Positions 32,902 to 40,328 of a stretch of 64,000 bases of DNA are shown here, one piece after another. The stretch is taken from contig NZ_JABEBY010000012.1 in assembly GCF_046719765.1 (NCBI RefSeq), forward strand, positions 43,443-107,442. Reading direction: 5' to 3'. This stretch comes from Halonotius sp046719765. Its GTDB lineage: Archaea; Halobacteriota; Halobacteria; Halobacteriales; Haloferacaceae. The notes below the pieces were generated by a model that did not search any database, was not told the DNA's origin, and was given only the letters and a program-made list of their open reading frames with translations. How positions within the stretch are numbered: position 1 is the stretch's first letter; each line of letters starts with the position of its first letter. A program made the translations under genes and the position numbers.

Positions 32902-33606
32902 CTACCGATCCGAACGGGCGTAGATGCTTTCGATCCGATCGCTTACCACCGCAAGCTCCGACTGCCACTCCTCGTCGAGGTGCTCGGTGCGATGCAGTCC
33001 GCTGGCCTTGCTTTCGAGGCGTTGCTCGATCCGATCGACCTGTGCACATACCGACTCATACTCCGCGCGCTCCAGTGGGTGTTCCTGGAGGAACGTCCGG
33101 AGTTCACTGATGACGCCACGAGTCTCCGCAACCGAGTCCTCGCTGGCGGTTCGCAGCGCGTTCGCCAGCGTTCTGGCGTGGGCGGCCGGCCGGACACCAG
33201 CCGACTGGGCCTGGCTGTTCTGTCGGCTCCCCTCCCCCTCGACTGTCGCCCGCAGCGTGAGGCTGAGCCCGATCGTCAGCCGACAGTCGTCGGTGATCGC
33301 GGCGGCGTCGCCGGCGGTCAGCTTGTGGGTGCGGAGGTTGGTGCTGAGCGTCACCGGGTTTGTGCTCCCGTGGTTGCGGACGCTGATCCCACGAGAGATC
33401 GGTGACAGCGCGACCGGTGGGCGGCCGTTGGTCTTCCGGGAGACGGTTGCATCCCGGACGCCGAGATCGATCTGTTCGTCGGCGGTTTCGGCGACGATCG
33501 CCTTGCTGCCGTCGCCGCGCCGGTAGATCCCGACACGGGAGTCGATCGAGACACGCGTCGTCTCCCCATCGGCGGCCGTCGGCTCGGAGAGCAGATACCG
33601 GTTCAT
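32902..33606 (-). CDS. FHA-domain protein with C-terminal coiled coil
   Basis: A 234-residue protein starting MNRYLLSEPTAADGETTRVS. Residues about 45-115 look like an FHA phosphothreonine-binding domain: 'DLGVRDATVSRKTNG' with VSR at 55-57, and 'SRGISVRNHGSTNPVTL' with STN at 81-83. The usual SxxH histidine is not obvious (SRK instead). After a Gln/Ala linker the C-terminal half ('RTASEDSVAETRGVISELRTFLQ' onward) is helical and likely coiled coil. The start codon overlaps the AAA gene's stop by one base (TGATG), so it is co-translated with it. Confidence 0.78.
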   Translation of the reverse strand: MNRYLLSEPTAADGETTRVSIDSRVGIYRRGDGSKAIVAETADEQIDLGVRDATVSRKTNGRPPVALSPISRGISVRNHGSTNPVTLSTNLRTHKLTAGDAAAITDDCRLTIGLSLTLRATVEGEGSRQNSQAQSAGVRPAAHARTLANALRTASEDSVAETRGVISELRTFLQEHPLERAEYESVCAQVDRIEQRLESKASGLHRTEHLDEEWQSELAVVSDRIESIYARSDR

Positions 33607-34757
33607 CAGCCATCCCACGCGTCCAGACTCGGATCGGTGTCCTCGATCGCGGCTGTCAGATGGGCCTGAGAGATCGGGACGACCGAGTCGGCATCTCTGG
33701 CCTCCTTCAGCGCGTTGCGTGCGGCCGTCGAGGCGATGATCTCTAAGTCGCTGGCGACGTAGCCGTCGGTTGCCTCCTTGATCTCCTCCCAGTCGATCTC
33801 GTCGGTGACGACCGGCCGATCCCGGAGATGAACCCGGAGGATGGCCGCCCGCGCTGTCGCATCCGGTGGCGGCACCTCGATCCGCTCGTCGAACCGCCGC
33901 CAGGCGGCCCCATCGATCTCGTCGGGCAGATTTGTCGCGCTGACGACGACCACGTCCTCACCCTTCGTCGCCGACATCTCGGTGAGAAACTGCGTGATCA
34001 TCTGGCTTTCGCTCATCGTCTTGTTGGTCGAGCCGCTACGCTCGGCGGCGATGGCGTCGATCTCATCGAGAAAGAGCAGACAGGGCTGATTGTTGCGGGC
34101 GATCTCGAACAGATCAGCCATGTTGTCGGCAGCCTCGCCGACCAGCGAGCTGGTGATATCCGAGGCTTGTGCGATGACAACGTTGTACCCCAACTCGCCG
34201 GCGAGTGCTTCCGTAATATAGGTTTTGCCGGTTCCCGGCGGGCCGTACAGCAGGACGCCGTTGACGACGCCGAGATCGTACTCCTCGTAGAGCTCGGGTC
34301 GTTGCAGGGGGTCGATGACCTGATCCTTCAGCGTCTCCTTCAGATCGGTCATCCCGCCAACGTCGCTGAAATCCATCGCGGGCGGCTCCTCAAGAAACGT
34401 TTCCGGATCGGTGCCGGTGTCGTCGCCTTCACCGGCCCGCCCGGGTGTGTCGCCCTCGCCGGTGGCTGTCGTCGTGGCTGTCGACCCACCGGAGCCGCCA
34501 CTCTCGTCGACAAGCGGCTCGTCGCTTTCGAGGCGTTCGGCCGCCGTCGCCAGGTTGGCGGCCAGCTCCTTGCGCTCGGTGGCCAGTCGCGGGTTGGTTT
34601 CGAGTTCGGCGAGATCCTCAAGGACGCCGACACACTGCCGGTAGTAGCGGGCGGCCGCCGATTGCTGGCCCTCCTCGCGGGCGGCCTCGGCGTGGCTCCG
34701 GTAGCGCTCGTACTCGGATTCGAGATGGCTCTTCTGGGCACTCCGCTTCAGCGACAT
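33606..34757 (-). CDS. AAA ATPase with MIT-like N-terminal domain (Vps4/CdvC-like)
   Basis: A 383-residue protein. Residues 8-78 form a helical bundle with MIT-like spacing ('YERYRSHAEAAREEGQQSAAARYYRQC'). After a disordered Gly/Thr/Asp linker (80-125) comes one AAA domain: Walker A 'GPPGTGKT' (172-179), Walker B 'LLFLDEID' (227-234), sensor 'SATN' (273-276) and arginines in 'WRRFDERIEV'. One AAA ring plus an N-terminal helical bundle is the Vps4/CdvC layout, not the two-ring Cdc48 type. The Snf7-like gene lies three bases upstream. Whether the N-domain is a true MIT domain needs structure comparison. Confidence 0.85.
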   Translation of the reverse strand: MSLKRSAQKSHLESEYERYRSHAEAAREEGQQSAAARYYRQCVGVLEDLAELETNPRLATERKELAANLATAAERLESDEPLVDESGGSGGSTATTTATGEGDTPGRAGEGDDTGTDPETFLEEPPAMDFSDVGGMTDLKETLKDQVIDPLQRPELYEEYDLGVVNGVLLYGPPGTGKTYITEALAGELGYNVVIAQASDITSSLVGEAADNMADLFEIARNNQPCLLFLDEIDAIAAERSGSTNKTMSESQMITQFLTEMSATKGEDVVVVSATNLPDEIDGAAWRRFDERIEVPPPDATARAAILRVHLRDRPVVTDEIDWEEIKEATDGYVASDLEIIASTAARNALKEARDADSVVPISQAHLTAAIEDTDPSLDAWDG

Positions 34758-34760
34758 GGG

Positions 34761-35417
34761 TTAGAGGCTTGGCTCGCTGTCCTCGATGTCGACATCGAAG
34801 TCATCCGGTTCGACCTCGACGGTGTCGTCGATATCGACCTGTTCGTGGTTGATGTCGCCGGCGGCCATCTCCTCCATGAGCTCGATCTCCTCGTCGGCTC
34901 CGGTCTCCAGATCCTGATCGAGGATCTCCACGTCGAGGGCCTCCTGTACCTGCTTCATATCCTCGATCTCAAGGCCGAACTCCGCCATCTGATCCATCAC
35001 CTCCCGTTGGAGCTCTTGAGCGTTGAGCTCGTCGTCGAACAGCTGATCGAGCTCGTAGGACTCGCCGTCGCCGTTGTGCATCGCCAACACCTCTCGCATC
35101 CCCTCGATGGAGATGACGGTGCCGAGCTTGATGCTGTTGGTCTTGTGTTTTTTCTTTTTCACCTCGTATTTCTTTTTCTCGAATTTGGCCTTCTGGGCGT
35201 ACTGCTGGCGGCGAAACTCATCGGCCTCCGCGCCCTTCTGCAACAACTTTTGGTATCGCTCGGCGTGTTTGTCCATCTCCGATTCGATCTGTCTGAGACT
35301 CTGTTCGAGCTTTGTCTTATCCTTCCGGAGCTCAGTTCGGCTGTAGACGCTCTCATCGAGCAGCGTCGCCGTGTCGGCTGTCCCGAACCGCTCCTGTACC
35401 CACGATCGAATGTCCAT
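34761..35417 (-). CDS. Coiled-coil protein with ESCRT-III/Snf7-like layout
   Basis: A 218-residue protein starting MDIRSWVQERFG; two more in-frame ATGs lie at 35423 and 35426. Residues about 28-100 are one long basic helical region: 'TKLEQSLRQIESEMDKHAER', then 'LLQKGAEADEFRRQQYAQKA', then a lysine cluster ('KKKYEVKKKKHKTN'). 'ISIEGMREVLAM' and the helix 'DELNAQELQREVMDQMAEFG' follow, ending in an acidic tail ('DIDDTVEVEPDDFDVDIEDS'). Basic helical hairpin plus acidic tail is how ESCRT-III proteins are built, and the neighbouring ATPase looks like Vps4. The family call is by eye only. The start at 35417 fits a leaderless transcript. Confidence 0.7.
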   Translation of the reverse strand: MDIRSWVQERFGTADTATLLDESVYSRTELRKDKTKLEQSLRQIESEMDKHAERYQKLLQKGAEADEFRRQQYAQKAKFEKKKYEVKKKKHKTNSIKLGTVISIEGMREVLAMHNGDGESYELDQLFDDELNAQELQREVMDQMAEFGLEIEDMKQVQEALDVEILDQDLETGADEEIELMEEMAAGDINHEQVDIDDTVEVEPDDFDVDIEDSEPSL

Positions 35418-35439
35418 TATCATCATGTATGGATTCGAG

Positions 35440-35448
35440 GTATAATGC
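35440..35448 (-). promoter_or_regulatory. TATA-like box for the Snf7-like/AAA/FHA/kinase operon
   Basis: gcattatac on the minus strand is centred about 27 bases before the ATG at 35417, the classic archaeal spacing for a leaderless transcript. Confidence 0.6.
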
Positions 35449-35738
35449 TTTTTGCCATGCTATGGCGAGACAGGAGGCTCACTGTCGTCGCCGTGGGCAA
35501 CAGTGAATCTATTAATGATGAAACCATACGTCCACAAGACTAGTGACCGTTGTATGATCACGCCACCCACCCGCCTGTCGCTTCGGCCCCGGTTGTTGCT
35601 GTCGCCAGCGGGCGACCCTTCGCCGTCGACAGCGGGTGGATTCCCGCCGGCAACACTCCCGGCGGAGCCGACAGCAGCCACCCTCCACCCGTCGCTGCCG
35701 ATCGCCGATCCGGCAGCCCCGACATCATCCCTGTTCGC
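35449..35738 (+). promoter_or_regulatory. Divergent intergenic region before the 517-residue gene
   Basis: The region has 'ctattaatgatga' near 35508-35520 as a right-facing TATA-like box. The following 190 bases are GC-rich, with in-frame codons upstream of 35739 (no stop back to a TTG at 35550) and a proline-rich 62-codon frame (35554-35742) that ends over the ATG. I see no confident gene and cannot exclude an N-terminal extension. Confidence 0.4.
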
Positions 35739-37292
35739 ATGACCGACTGTCAAGACTGGCTTACCGAGCTCACCCACGCCGCCGATCGCATCCTCAAAGA
35801 GGATCTCGCCGCGCTCCAGCGGCTCTCGGAGCTCGAACGACTCGACCGGTATGAGGCGATCAAACGCGATGAGGAGGAGCTTCGCTGGGAGTTCACCAAG
35901 GAGTGCAACGGCTTTCTGACGAGCAGCGAGGAAAATCGACTGCGCGGTGAGCTCCGGCTCGCTCGGCTGCTGTTGGCGGCGAGTTTCCACGCCGAGGGTG
36001 AGGTACCCGAATCGATCGCCGGCGAGTTTATCGAGCCGGAGCTTGAGGCGGTTGTCGACTTCGATCGCTTCAAGCGGTTCGACACCCTCGATGAGTCACA
36101 GCTCGAAGCGCGCATCCAGCGGCTCGACGGCGAGGTCACCGAGCTGCTGGAGACGTACGCCGACTCCACGGTCGCCAACATCGACACGCTGCTGGAAAAC
36201 CCCGATGTGCAACAGGACGTGATCGACCGGCTGCTCGACCGCTACGAACAACGCCGCGAGCGCGTCCGCCAGGCTGTCTTTCTGTATGCCGAGACCCACG
36301 GGCTCGACACGCTCGGCGGCGACATCGCCCTCGATGAGTTCGATGGCGACCCTGATGGCCCCGGCGGCGATCACCCCACCGCCGCGGGCGGTGGCAGTCG
36401 ATCGGCTGCCCTCGCTGTCGACACCAAACAGTCATCCGCCGACGCCGCATCGGCGGCTCAGACCGCCGACGGCGACGCCGTCACCGCGGCCACCGCCCGG
36501 CTCTTCGAGCTGGATTACATCGGTCGATTCAAGACCTCGATCCAGGAGGCCGACACGATCGAGCTCCCCGACGAACAGGTGTCGATCCCCGACGGCTACT
36601 GGGAGGGCCGCTGTAGCCGCCGGGATGAACGCGACCGCATGGCCGACCTCCTCGACACGGACAGCGACGATGTATCGGCCCATCCGATCAACCCAACAGC
36701 TCGGTATACGCTCACCGATTCGAAATACTTCGGGCTCGCCACCGAGACGCGGATGGTGATCGAGGCGACGGTTTGCTCTCACCTCCGGCGGCACGCCCGC
36801 GACGGCCTCGATGCCACCCCGGCCGATGTCGACGATCTCGTCGCCATCGTCGGCGACGCCGTCGAGGCGGCCGCCGACAGCGCGGCCCCGTACCTGCTTG
36901 GGATCGCCTCACCGACCGGGTGGACGGATCGTGTCGTCGGCCACGTTCGGGATGACGAGCTCAGCCGGACGCAGTACGGCGAAAACGTCAGCGTCTGTCT
37001 GATCGACCTTCGGCACGGCGAGCTCATCTACGATGAGACGGATTCACTCGTCACAGCCAACGCCGATCTCTTCGAGCGCGCGGTGGAGGCCGAGGCTGTC
37101 GCCGACTGTGTCGAGACAATCCGAAGTCGGTATCTGGAAGGGATCGGTCGGGAAACGCTTCTCCTTACCGCTGCCGTCGATGAAACCGGCTACGACCGTC
37201 ACATCGTCCGCCAAGCGTTCAGCCGGCTTGCGGCCGACGACGCTGGCGAGGTGTTCCGGATCGACGACGATGTCGCCTTCGAGTTCCGGTGA
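35739..37292 (+). CDS. Unknown 517-residue protein divergent from the Snf7-like/AAA operon
   Basis: Starts MTDCQDWLTELTHAADRILK. Residues 1-190 are helical and charged ('DRYEAIKRDEEELRWEFTKE', 'RIQRLDGEVTELLETYADST'), probably coiled coil. A disordered Gly/Ala/Asp section (about 195-245) separates this from a C-terminal alpha/beta-like region (about 250-517). That region has 'ARLFELDYIGRFKTSIQEAD', 'LIDLRHGELIYDETDSL', and a final winged-helix-like stretch 'TAAVDETGYDRHIVRQAFSR'. No known motif stands out. Shared promoter region with the operon suggests a functional partner, perhaps an adaptor; this is inference. Confidence 0.78.
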   Translation: MTDCQDWLTELTHAADRILKEDLAALQRLSELERLDRYEAIKRDEEELRWEFTKECNGFLTSSEENRLRGELRLARLLLAASFHAEGEVPESIAGEFIEPELEAVVDFDRFKRFDTLDESQLEARIQRLDGEVTELLETYADSTVANIDTLLENPDVQQDVIDRLLDRYEQRRERVRQAVFLYAETHGLDTLGGDIALDEFDGDPDGPGGDHPTAAGGGSRSAALAVDTKQSSADAASAAQTADGDAVTAATARLFELDYIGRFKTSIQEADTIELPDEQVSIPDGYWEGRCSRRDERDRMADLLDTDSDDVSAHPINPTARYTLTDSKYFGLATETRMVIEATVCSHLRRHARDGLDATPADVDDLVAIVGDAVEAAADSAAPYLLGIASPTGWTDRVVGHVRDDELSRTQYGENVSVCLIDLRHGELIYDETDSLVTANADLFERAVEAEAVADCVETIRSRYLEGIGRETLLLTAAVDETGYDRHIVRQAFSRLAADDAGEVFRIDDDVAFEFR

Positions 37293-37320
37293 CTGTCTTC
37301 TGACAGCCGCCGCTGGCTGA

Positions 37321-39747
37321 TCAGGTATCTGCGCTGTCGGTGTCGTTCTTGTCGTTGCTGCCGTTCGTCTCGTTGCTCCCGTTGCTTTCGTCGTTACCAT
37401 CGTCGTCGACACTATCATCGCGCTCGCTGTCGCCACTGCTGTCGCCATCATCGTTGCCACTATCATCGCGCTCGTCGTCGACACTGCTGTCGCCAGCAGC
37501 ATCGCCATCGCGTTCAGTCGCCGCCTCACCGAGCGCAGGAAGGCTGATCCGGATCGTTGTGCCGTCCTCAGTATCGAACTCCAGTTCGCCGTTGAGCGCG
37601 TCAACGCCCCATTTGAGCTGCCAGAGGCCGAGCCCGCGGCCGTGTTGCAGATCGGTTTCGGTGCCGGCCGCAAGCGAGTCGAGTTCGGTGGTCGGAATCC
37701 CCGGCCCGTCGTCGCTGATGACGATCCGACAGCCTGCCGCCGTTTGGGTGCCCGCGACTGTCACCGTCGAGTCGGCGTATCTGACAGCGTTTTCAAGCGG
37801 GCTCGAAAGCGTTATCCGGAGTATCTCGGCGTCTGTTCGCAACGAAACGGGCTCGGTGAGCTCGGTCTCGACGCTCACATCGGCGGTGTCGAGGCTGTCG
37901 AGCACCTCGGTGACAACGGCGGTCACGTCGACCGCGGTCGGCTCGGGATCACGCGCAATCAGCCGATCGATGCGCCGCGCGCGGGTGCCAAGGGTGGCCA
38001 GCCGGTCGGCCGCCGCCAACACCGTCTTGGCGTGGTCGCCGTCGGTCTGGTCGGCCAGCCGCTCGGTGTGGCCTTTGATCACATCGAGGCGGTTCCGAAC
38101 GTTGTGTCGCAGGAGGCGGTTGAACACCGCCAGCCGTTGCTCACGACGCTTCCGTTCGGTGATATCTCGGGCGTTGATCAACACCGCCGGCTCGCCGTCG
38201 TGGGTGATCTTTGAGCCGGTCGCTTCGATGCGGCGTCGCTGGCCGGTCTTGGTCTCGATGTCGTGGACGTACTGGTCGGCAGGATTCGAATCGGTGAGCA
38301 CTCGCCGGGCCTGCTCGCGGGCTCCAGCAAGATCCTCATCGACAACGAGCCGCGCATACGACATGCCGACAAGCTCCTCGCGGCTGTAGCCGGTGATCTC
38401 GGCCAACCGCTCGTTAACGAAGACGTGTTCCTCGTCTTGGATAACCGTGATACCGTCTTTGCTCTGTTCGACCAGCGTCGAATACCGCTGGCGTTCGGCC
38501 TCTAGCTCGTCGATAAACCGCCGAAGATCGCCGCGCATGTCGGCCATCGCCGCCCCGATCCGCCCGGGGATCGCTGCTTCGAAGGCGTCGTCATCGAACG
38601 CCTGCCGGGAGAGGGCGTCGGCCTGGCTGGCGATCGTCTCGATGTAGGCTTTCGTGTTGCGGAACGCTGTCCGGAGATCACCGATCTCATCCTCGCGGCC
38701 CTCGGTTTCGATCTCAACAGCCAACTCGCCGTCGGCGATGGCGTCGGCCTGCTGTGCCAGCCGCTGGATCGAGCGGATCGGCCCCCGTTGGATCACCACG
38801 CCGATCAGGAGAAACCCAAGGAGCGTGATGCCGACCAAGGCCGTGAGATCGGTACGGATTGAGTCGCTGACCGCAAGCGCGTTCTCCCGTGGGGCTTCCT
38901 TGACAACGACCCAGTCGACGGCTTCGCCGGGTACGCTGTGGTAGCCTTTGACGCTGTTGTCGGTGAGTACCGAGCCGTTCAGCGTGGCGTTGGGGGCGGT
39001 ATCGAGGATCCGGCTCCCGATCGTCGTGTTTGCCCGGTCGCCCTTGTAGGGGCTGATGACGTTTGTCTGGTTTTCGTCAAACAGGACGAAGGCGGTGAAC
39101 CCACCCAGCACCTGTGTCTCGGTGCCCTCGATCACGCTGGTGAACGATTCGGCTCGCACGTCGGTTCGGTACTCGCCGACGAGAACATGGTCGCCGCCGG
39201 GTGTCGGCGACGCGATGGCGACGAGTGCCTCCTCCTCGTCGGTGTACACCCACGAGAGGATCACATCATCGGTGCCGTTGAAGTTGAAGCCGACGGTCGG
39301 CTTCCAGTTGACATCGGTTACCGACAGCGACCGATCGACGTAGGACGGCTCTGTGCTGGCGACGATCCGCTCGTCGGTTCCCTTCGAAAACGTCGCCGGG
39401 CTGCGTTCGACCAACGACAGCGTCGCGACCTCGGTTGATAGTGCCTCGCGTTCCTGCCGAAGGACGGCGGCTGTCGCCGCAGGTGCGTCGGGATCGAGCC
39501 CGCGGTGACTTGAGAGCGTCCGGATCGTCTGCTGGTTGCCGTCGACCCACTGGGCGAGGGTGTTGGCCTCCAGCTCGGCGTTTGTCTCCATCGAGCGCAG
39601 CTGCTCGTCTCTGACGCTGTCGGCGACATCGATGACGGTCGTCGCGCTGATCGCGGTGATCAGCAGGCCGATCAGCATCGCCCCGCCGAGCAGCTTCAGC
39701 GCGTACCGTGAGCGGATCGGCTCCGGGAGCAACGATTCGAGTGGCAT
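37321..39747 (-). CDS. Membrane sensor histidine kinase (Cache-HAMP-PAS-HisKA-HATPase)
   Basis: An 808-residue protein. TM1 is about residues 20-42 and TM2 about 313-333, enclosing a Cache-like extracellular sensor with N-glycosylation-type sites. A HAMP domain follows ('QRLAQQADAIADGELAVEIE'), then a PAS domain ('YSTLVEQSKDGITVIQDEEH'). The H-box is 'FNRLLRHNVRNRLDVIKGH', and the ATPase motifs are 'ISDDGPGIP' and 'GRGLGLWQLKWG'. The final 60 residues are a low-complexity Asp/Ser/Asn/Gly tail with no fold. No response regulator is adjacent, as is common for haloarchaeal kinases. Confidence 0.93.
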   Translation of the reverse strand: MPLESLLPEPIRSRYALKLLGGAMLIGLLITAISATTVIDVADSVRDEQLRSMETNAELEANTLAQWVDGNQQTIRTLSSHRGLDPDAPAATAAVLRQEREALSTEVATLSLVERSPATFSKGTDERIVASTEPSYVDRSLSVTDVNWKPTVGFNFNGTDDVILSWVYTDEEEALVAIASPTPGGDHVLVGEYRTDVRAESFTSVIEGTETQVLGGFTAFVLFDENQTNVISPYKGDRANTTIGSRILDTAPNATLNGSVLTDNSVKGYHSVPGEAVDWVVVKEAPRENALAVSDSIRTDLTALVGITLLGFLLIGVVIQRGPIRSIQRLAQQADAIADGELAVEIETEGREDEIGDLRTAFRNTKAYIETIASQADALSRQAFDDDAFEAAIPGRIGAAMADMRGDLRRFIDELEAERQRYSTLVEQSKDGITVIQDEEHVFVNERLAEITGYSREELVGMSYARLVVDEDLAGAREQARRVLTDSNPADQYVHDIETKTGQRRRIEATGSKITHDGEPAVLINARDITERKRREQRLAVFNRLLRHNVRNRLDVIKGHTERLADQTDGDHAKTVLAAADRLATLGTRARRIDRLIARDPEPTAVDVTAVVTEVLDSLDTADVSVETELTEPVSLRTDAEILRITLSSPLENAVRYADSTVTVAGTQTAAGCRIVISDDGPGIPTTELDSLAAGTETDLQHGRGLGLWQLKWGVDALNGELEFDTEDGTTIRISLPALGEAATERDGDAAGDSSVDDERDDSGNDDGDSSGDSERDDSVDDDGNDESNGSNETNGSNDKNDTDSADT

Positions 39748-39951
39748 GCGGGATTACGTCTCGTGCGGAGGAACCTCGCTATCGGCGTCCATACGTTGTG
39801 TATCCAAAGCGTGCATCTTAACGCTTGGTCATCCCTAGATACTCGACACTGCCGCTGCTGGCTGATGGTGGCTCTGTCGCTGGCATACTGGGCTGTCCGG
39901 CAGCCCCGCGAGCGGAACGGGTGGATCCTTGGACGGCACATTCCTTCGTCG

Positions 39952-39973
39952 TGCGCCGTCCGGGAATTGAACC
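39952..39973 (-). repeat. 22 bp copy of the tRNA-Gly 3' end (possible att site)
   Basis: tgcgccgtccgggaattgaacc is identical to 40046-40067, the 3' end and T-arm of the neighbouring tRNA-Gly gene. The two copies are in the same orientation, 94 bases apart. A duplicated tRNA 3' end is what tRNA-targeting integrases leave. There is no integrase here, so this would be a remnant. Confidence 0.75.
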
Positions 39974-40045
39974 TCGGTCGCTCACTCCGTTCGCTCCCTG
40001 ATTCCATCCCGTGGCGATTTTCGCCTCACGTCGTTCGACAAAAAA

Positions 40046-40116
40046 TGCGCCGTCCGGGAATTGAACCCGGGCTAGAGCCTTGGGAAGGCTCTGTCCTACC
40101 ACTGGACCAACGGCGC
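40046..40116 (-). tRNA. tRNA-Gly (anticodon CCC)
   Basis: A 71-base cloverleaf on the minus strand. The acceptor stem GCGCCGT/ACGGCGC pairs fully, followed by discriminator A and no encoded CCA. The anticodon stem GAGCC/GGCTC closes loop TTCCCAA, giving anticodon CCC (reads GGG). The T-arm is 'CGGGTTCAATTCCCG' and the D-loop 'AGTGGTAGGA'. There is no intron. Confidence 0.97.
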
Positions 40117-40328
40117 GCTCACTACATCGCTACTTGATGACGGCTCATAAATCTCTTCTTTCAGTGTCTCTGCGATTAGTTGTGTGATCTCTATCAAAAG
40201 TCATATTATACACAATAAATTCAATTTATTGAACAAAACAACTTCTTCTGTCGGATAATAATAGGACATGTATCCAGAAACTGGTGGTGGTACAAGCCTA
40301 TTTGATGCTGCCGCGCTATCTATACAGT
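40117..40328 (+). promoter_or_regulatory. AT-rich region upstream of nadE
   Basis: About 210 bases, markedly AT-richer than the rest of the window, especially 40140-40270. It includes a TATA-like 'catattatac' (40202-40211), the dyad at 40213-40231, and a second weak TATA-like 'cctatttgatg' about 30 bases before the nadE ATG. No gene is supported. Its composition and position beside a tRNA with a duplicated 3' end hint at acquired DNA. Confidence 0.5.
40213..40231. promoter_or_regulatory. Perfect 9 bp dyad, operator-like
   Basis: CAATAAATT-C-AATTTATTG is a perfect inverted repeat with a one-base centre, directly downstream of a TATA-like box. That is the usual position for an archaeal repressor site. 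The target transcript is probably nadE (98 bases downstream) or an unrecognised short RNA. Confidence 0.55.

Noticed and set aside
33828..35543. Plus-strand frame of about 570 codons across the AAA and Snf7-like genes
   Set aside because: Hydrophobic Leu/Val-rich antisense of charged coding sequence; the minus-strand AAA motifs are unmistakable.
35554..35742. 62-codon proline-rich frame ending over the 517-residue gene's ATG
   Set aside because: Composition is weakly protein-like and third-position GC is lower than real genes here; kept only as a remark on the leader.
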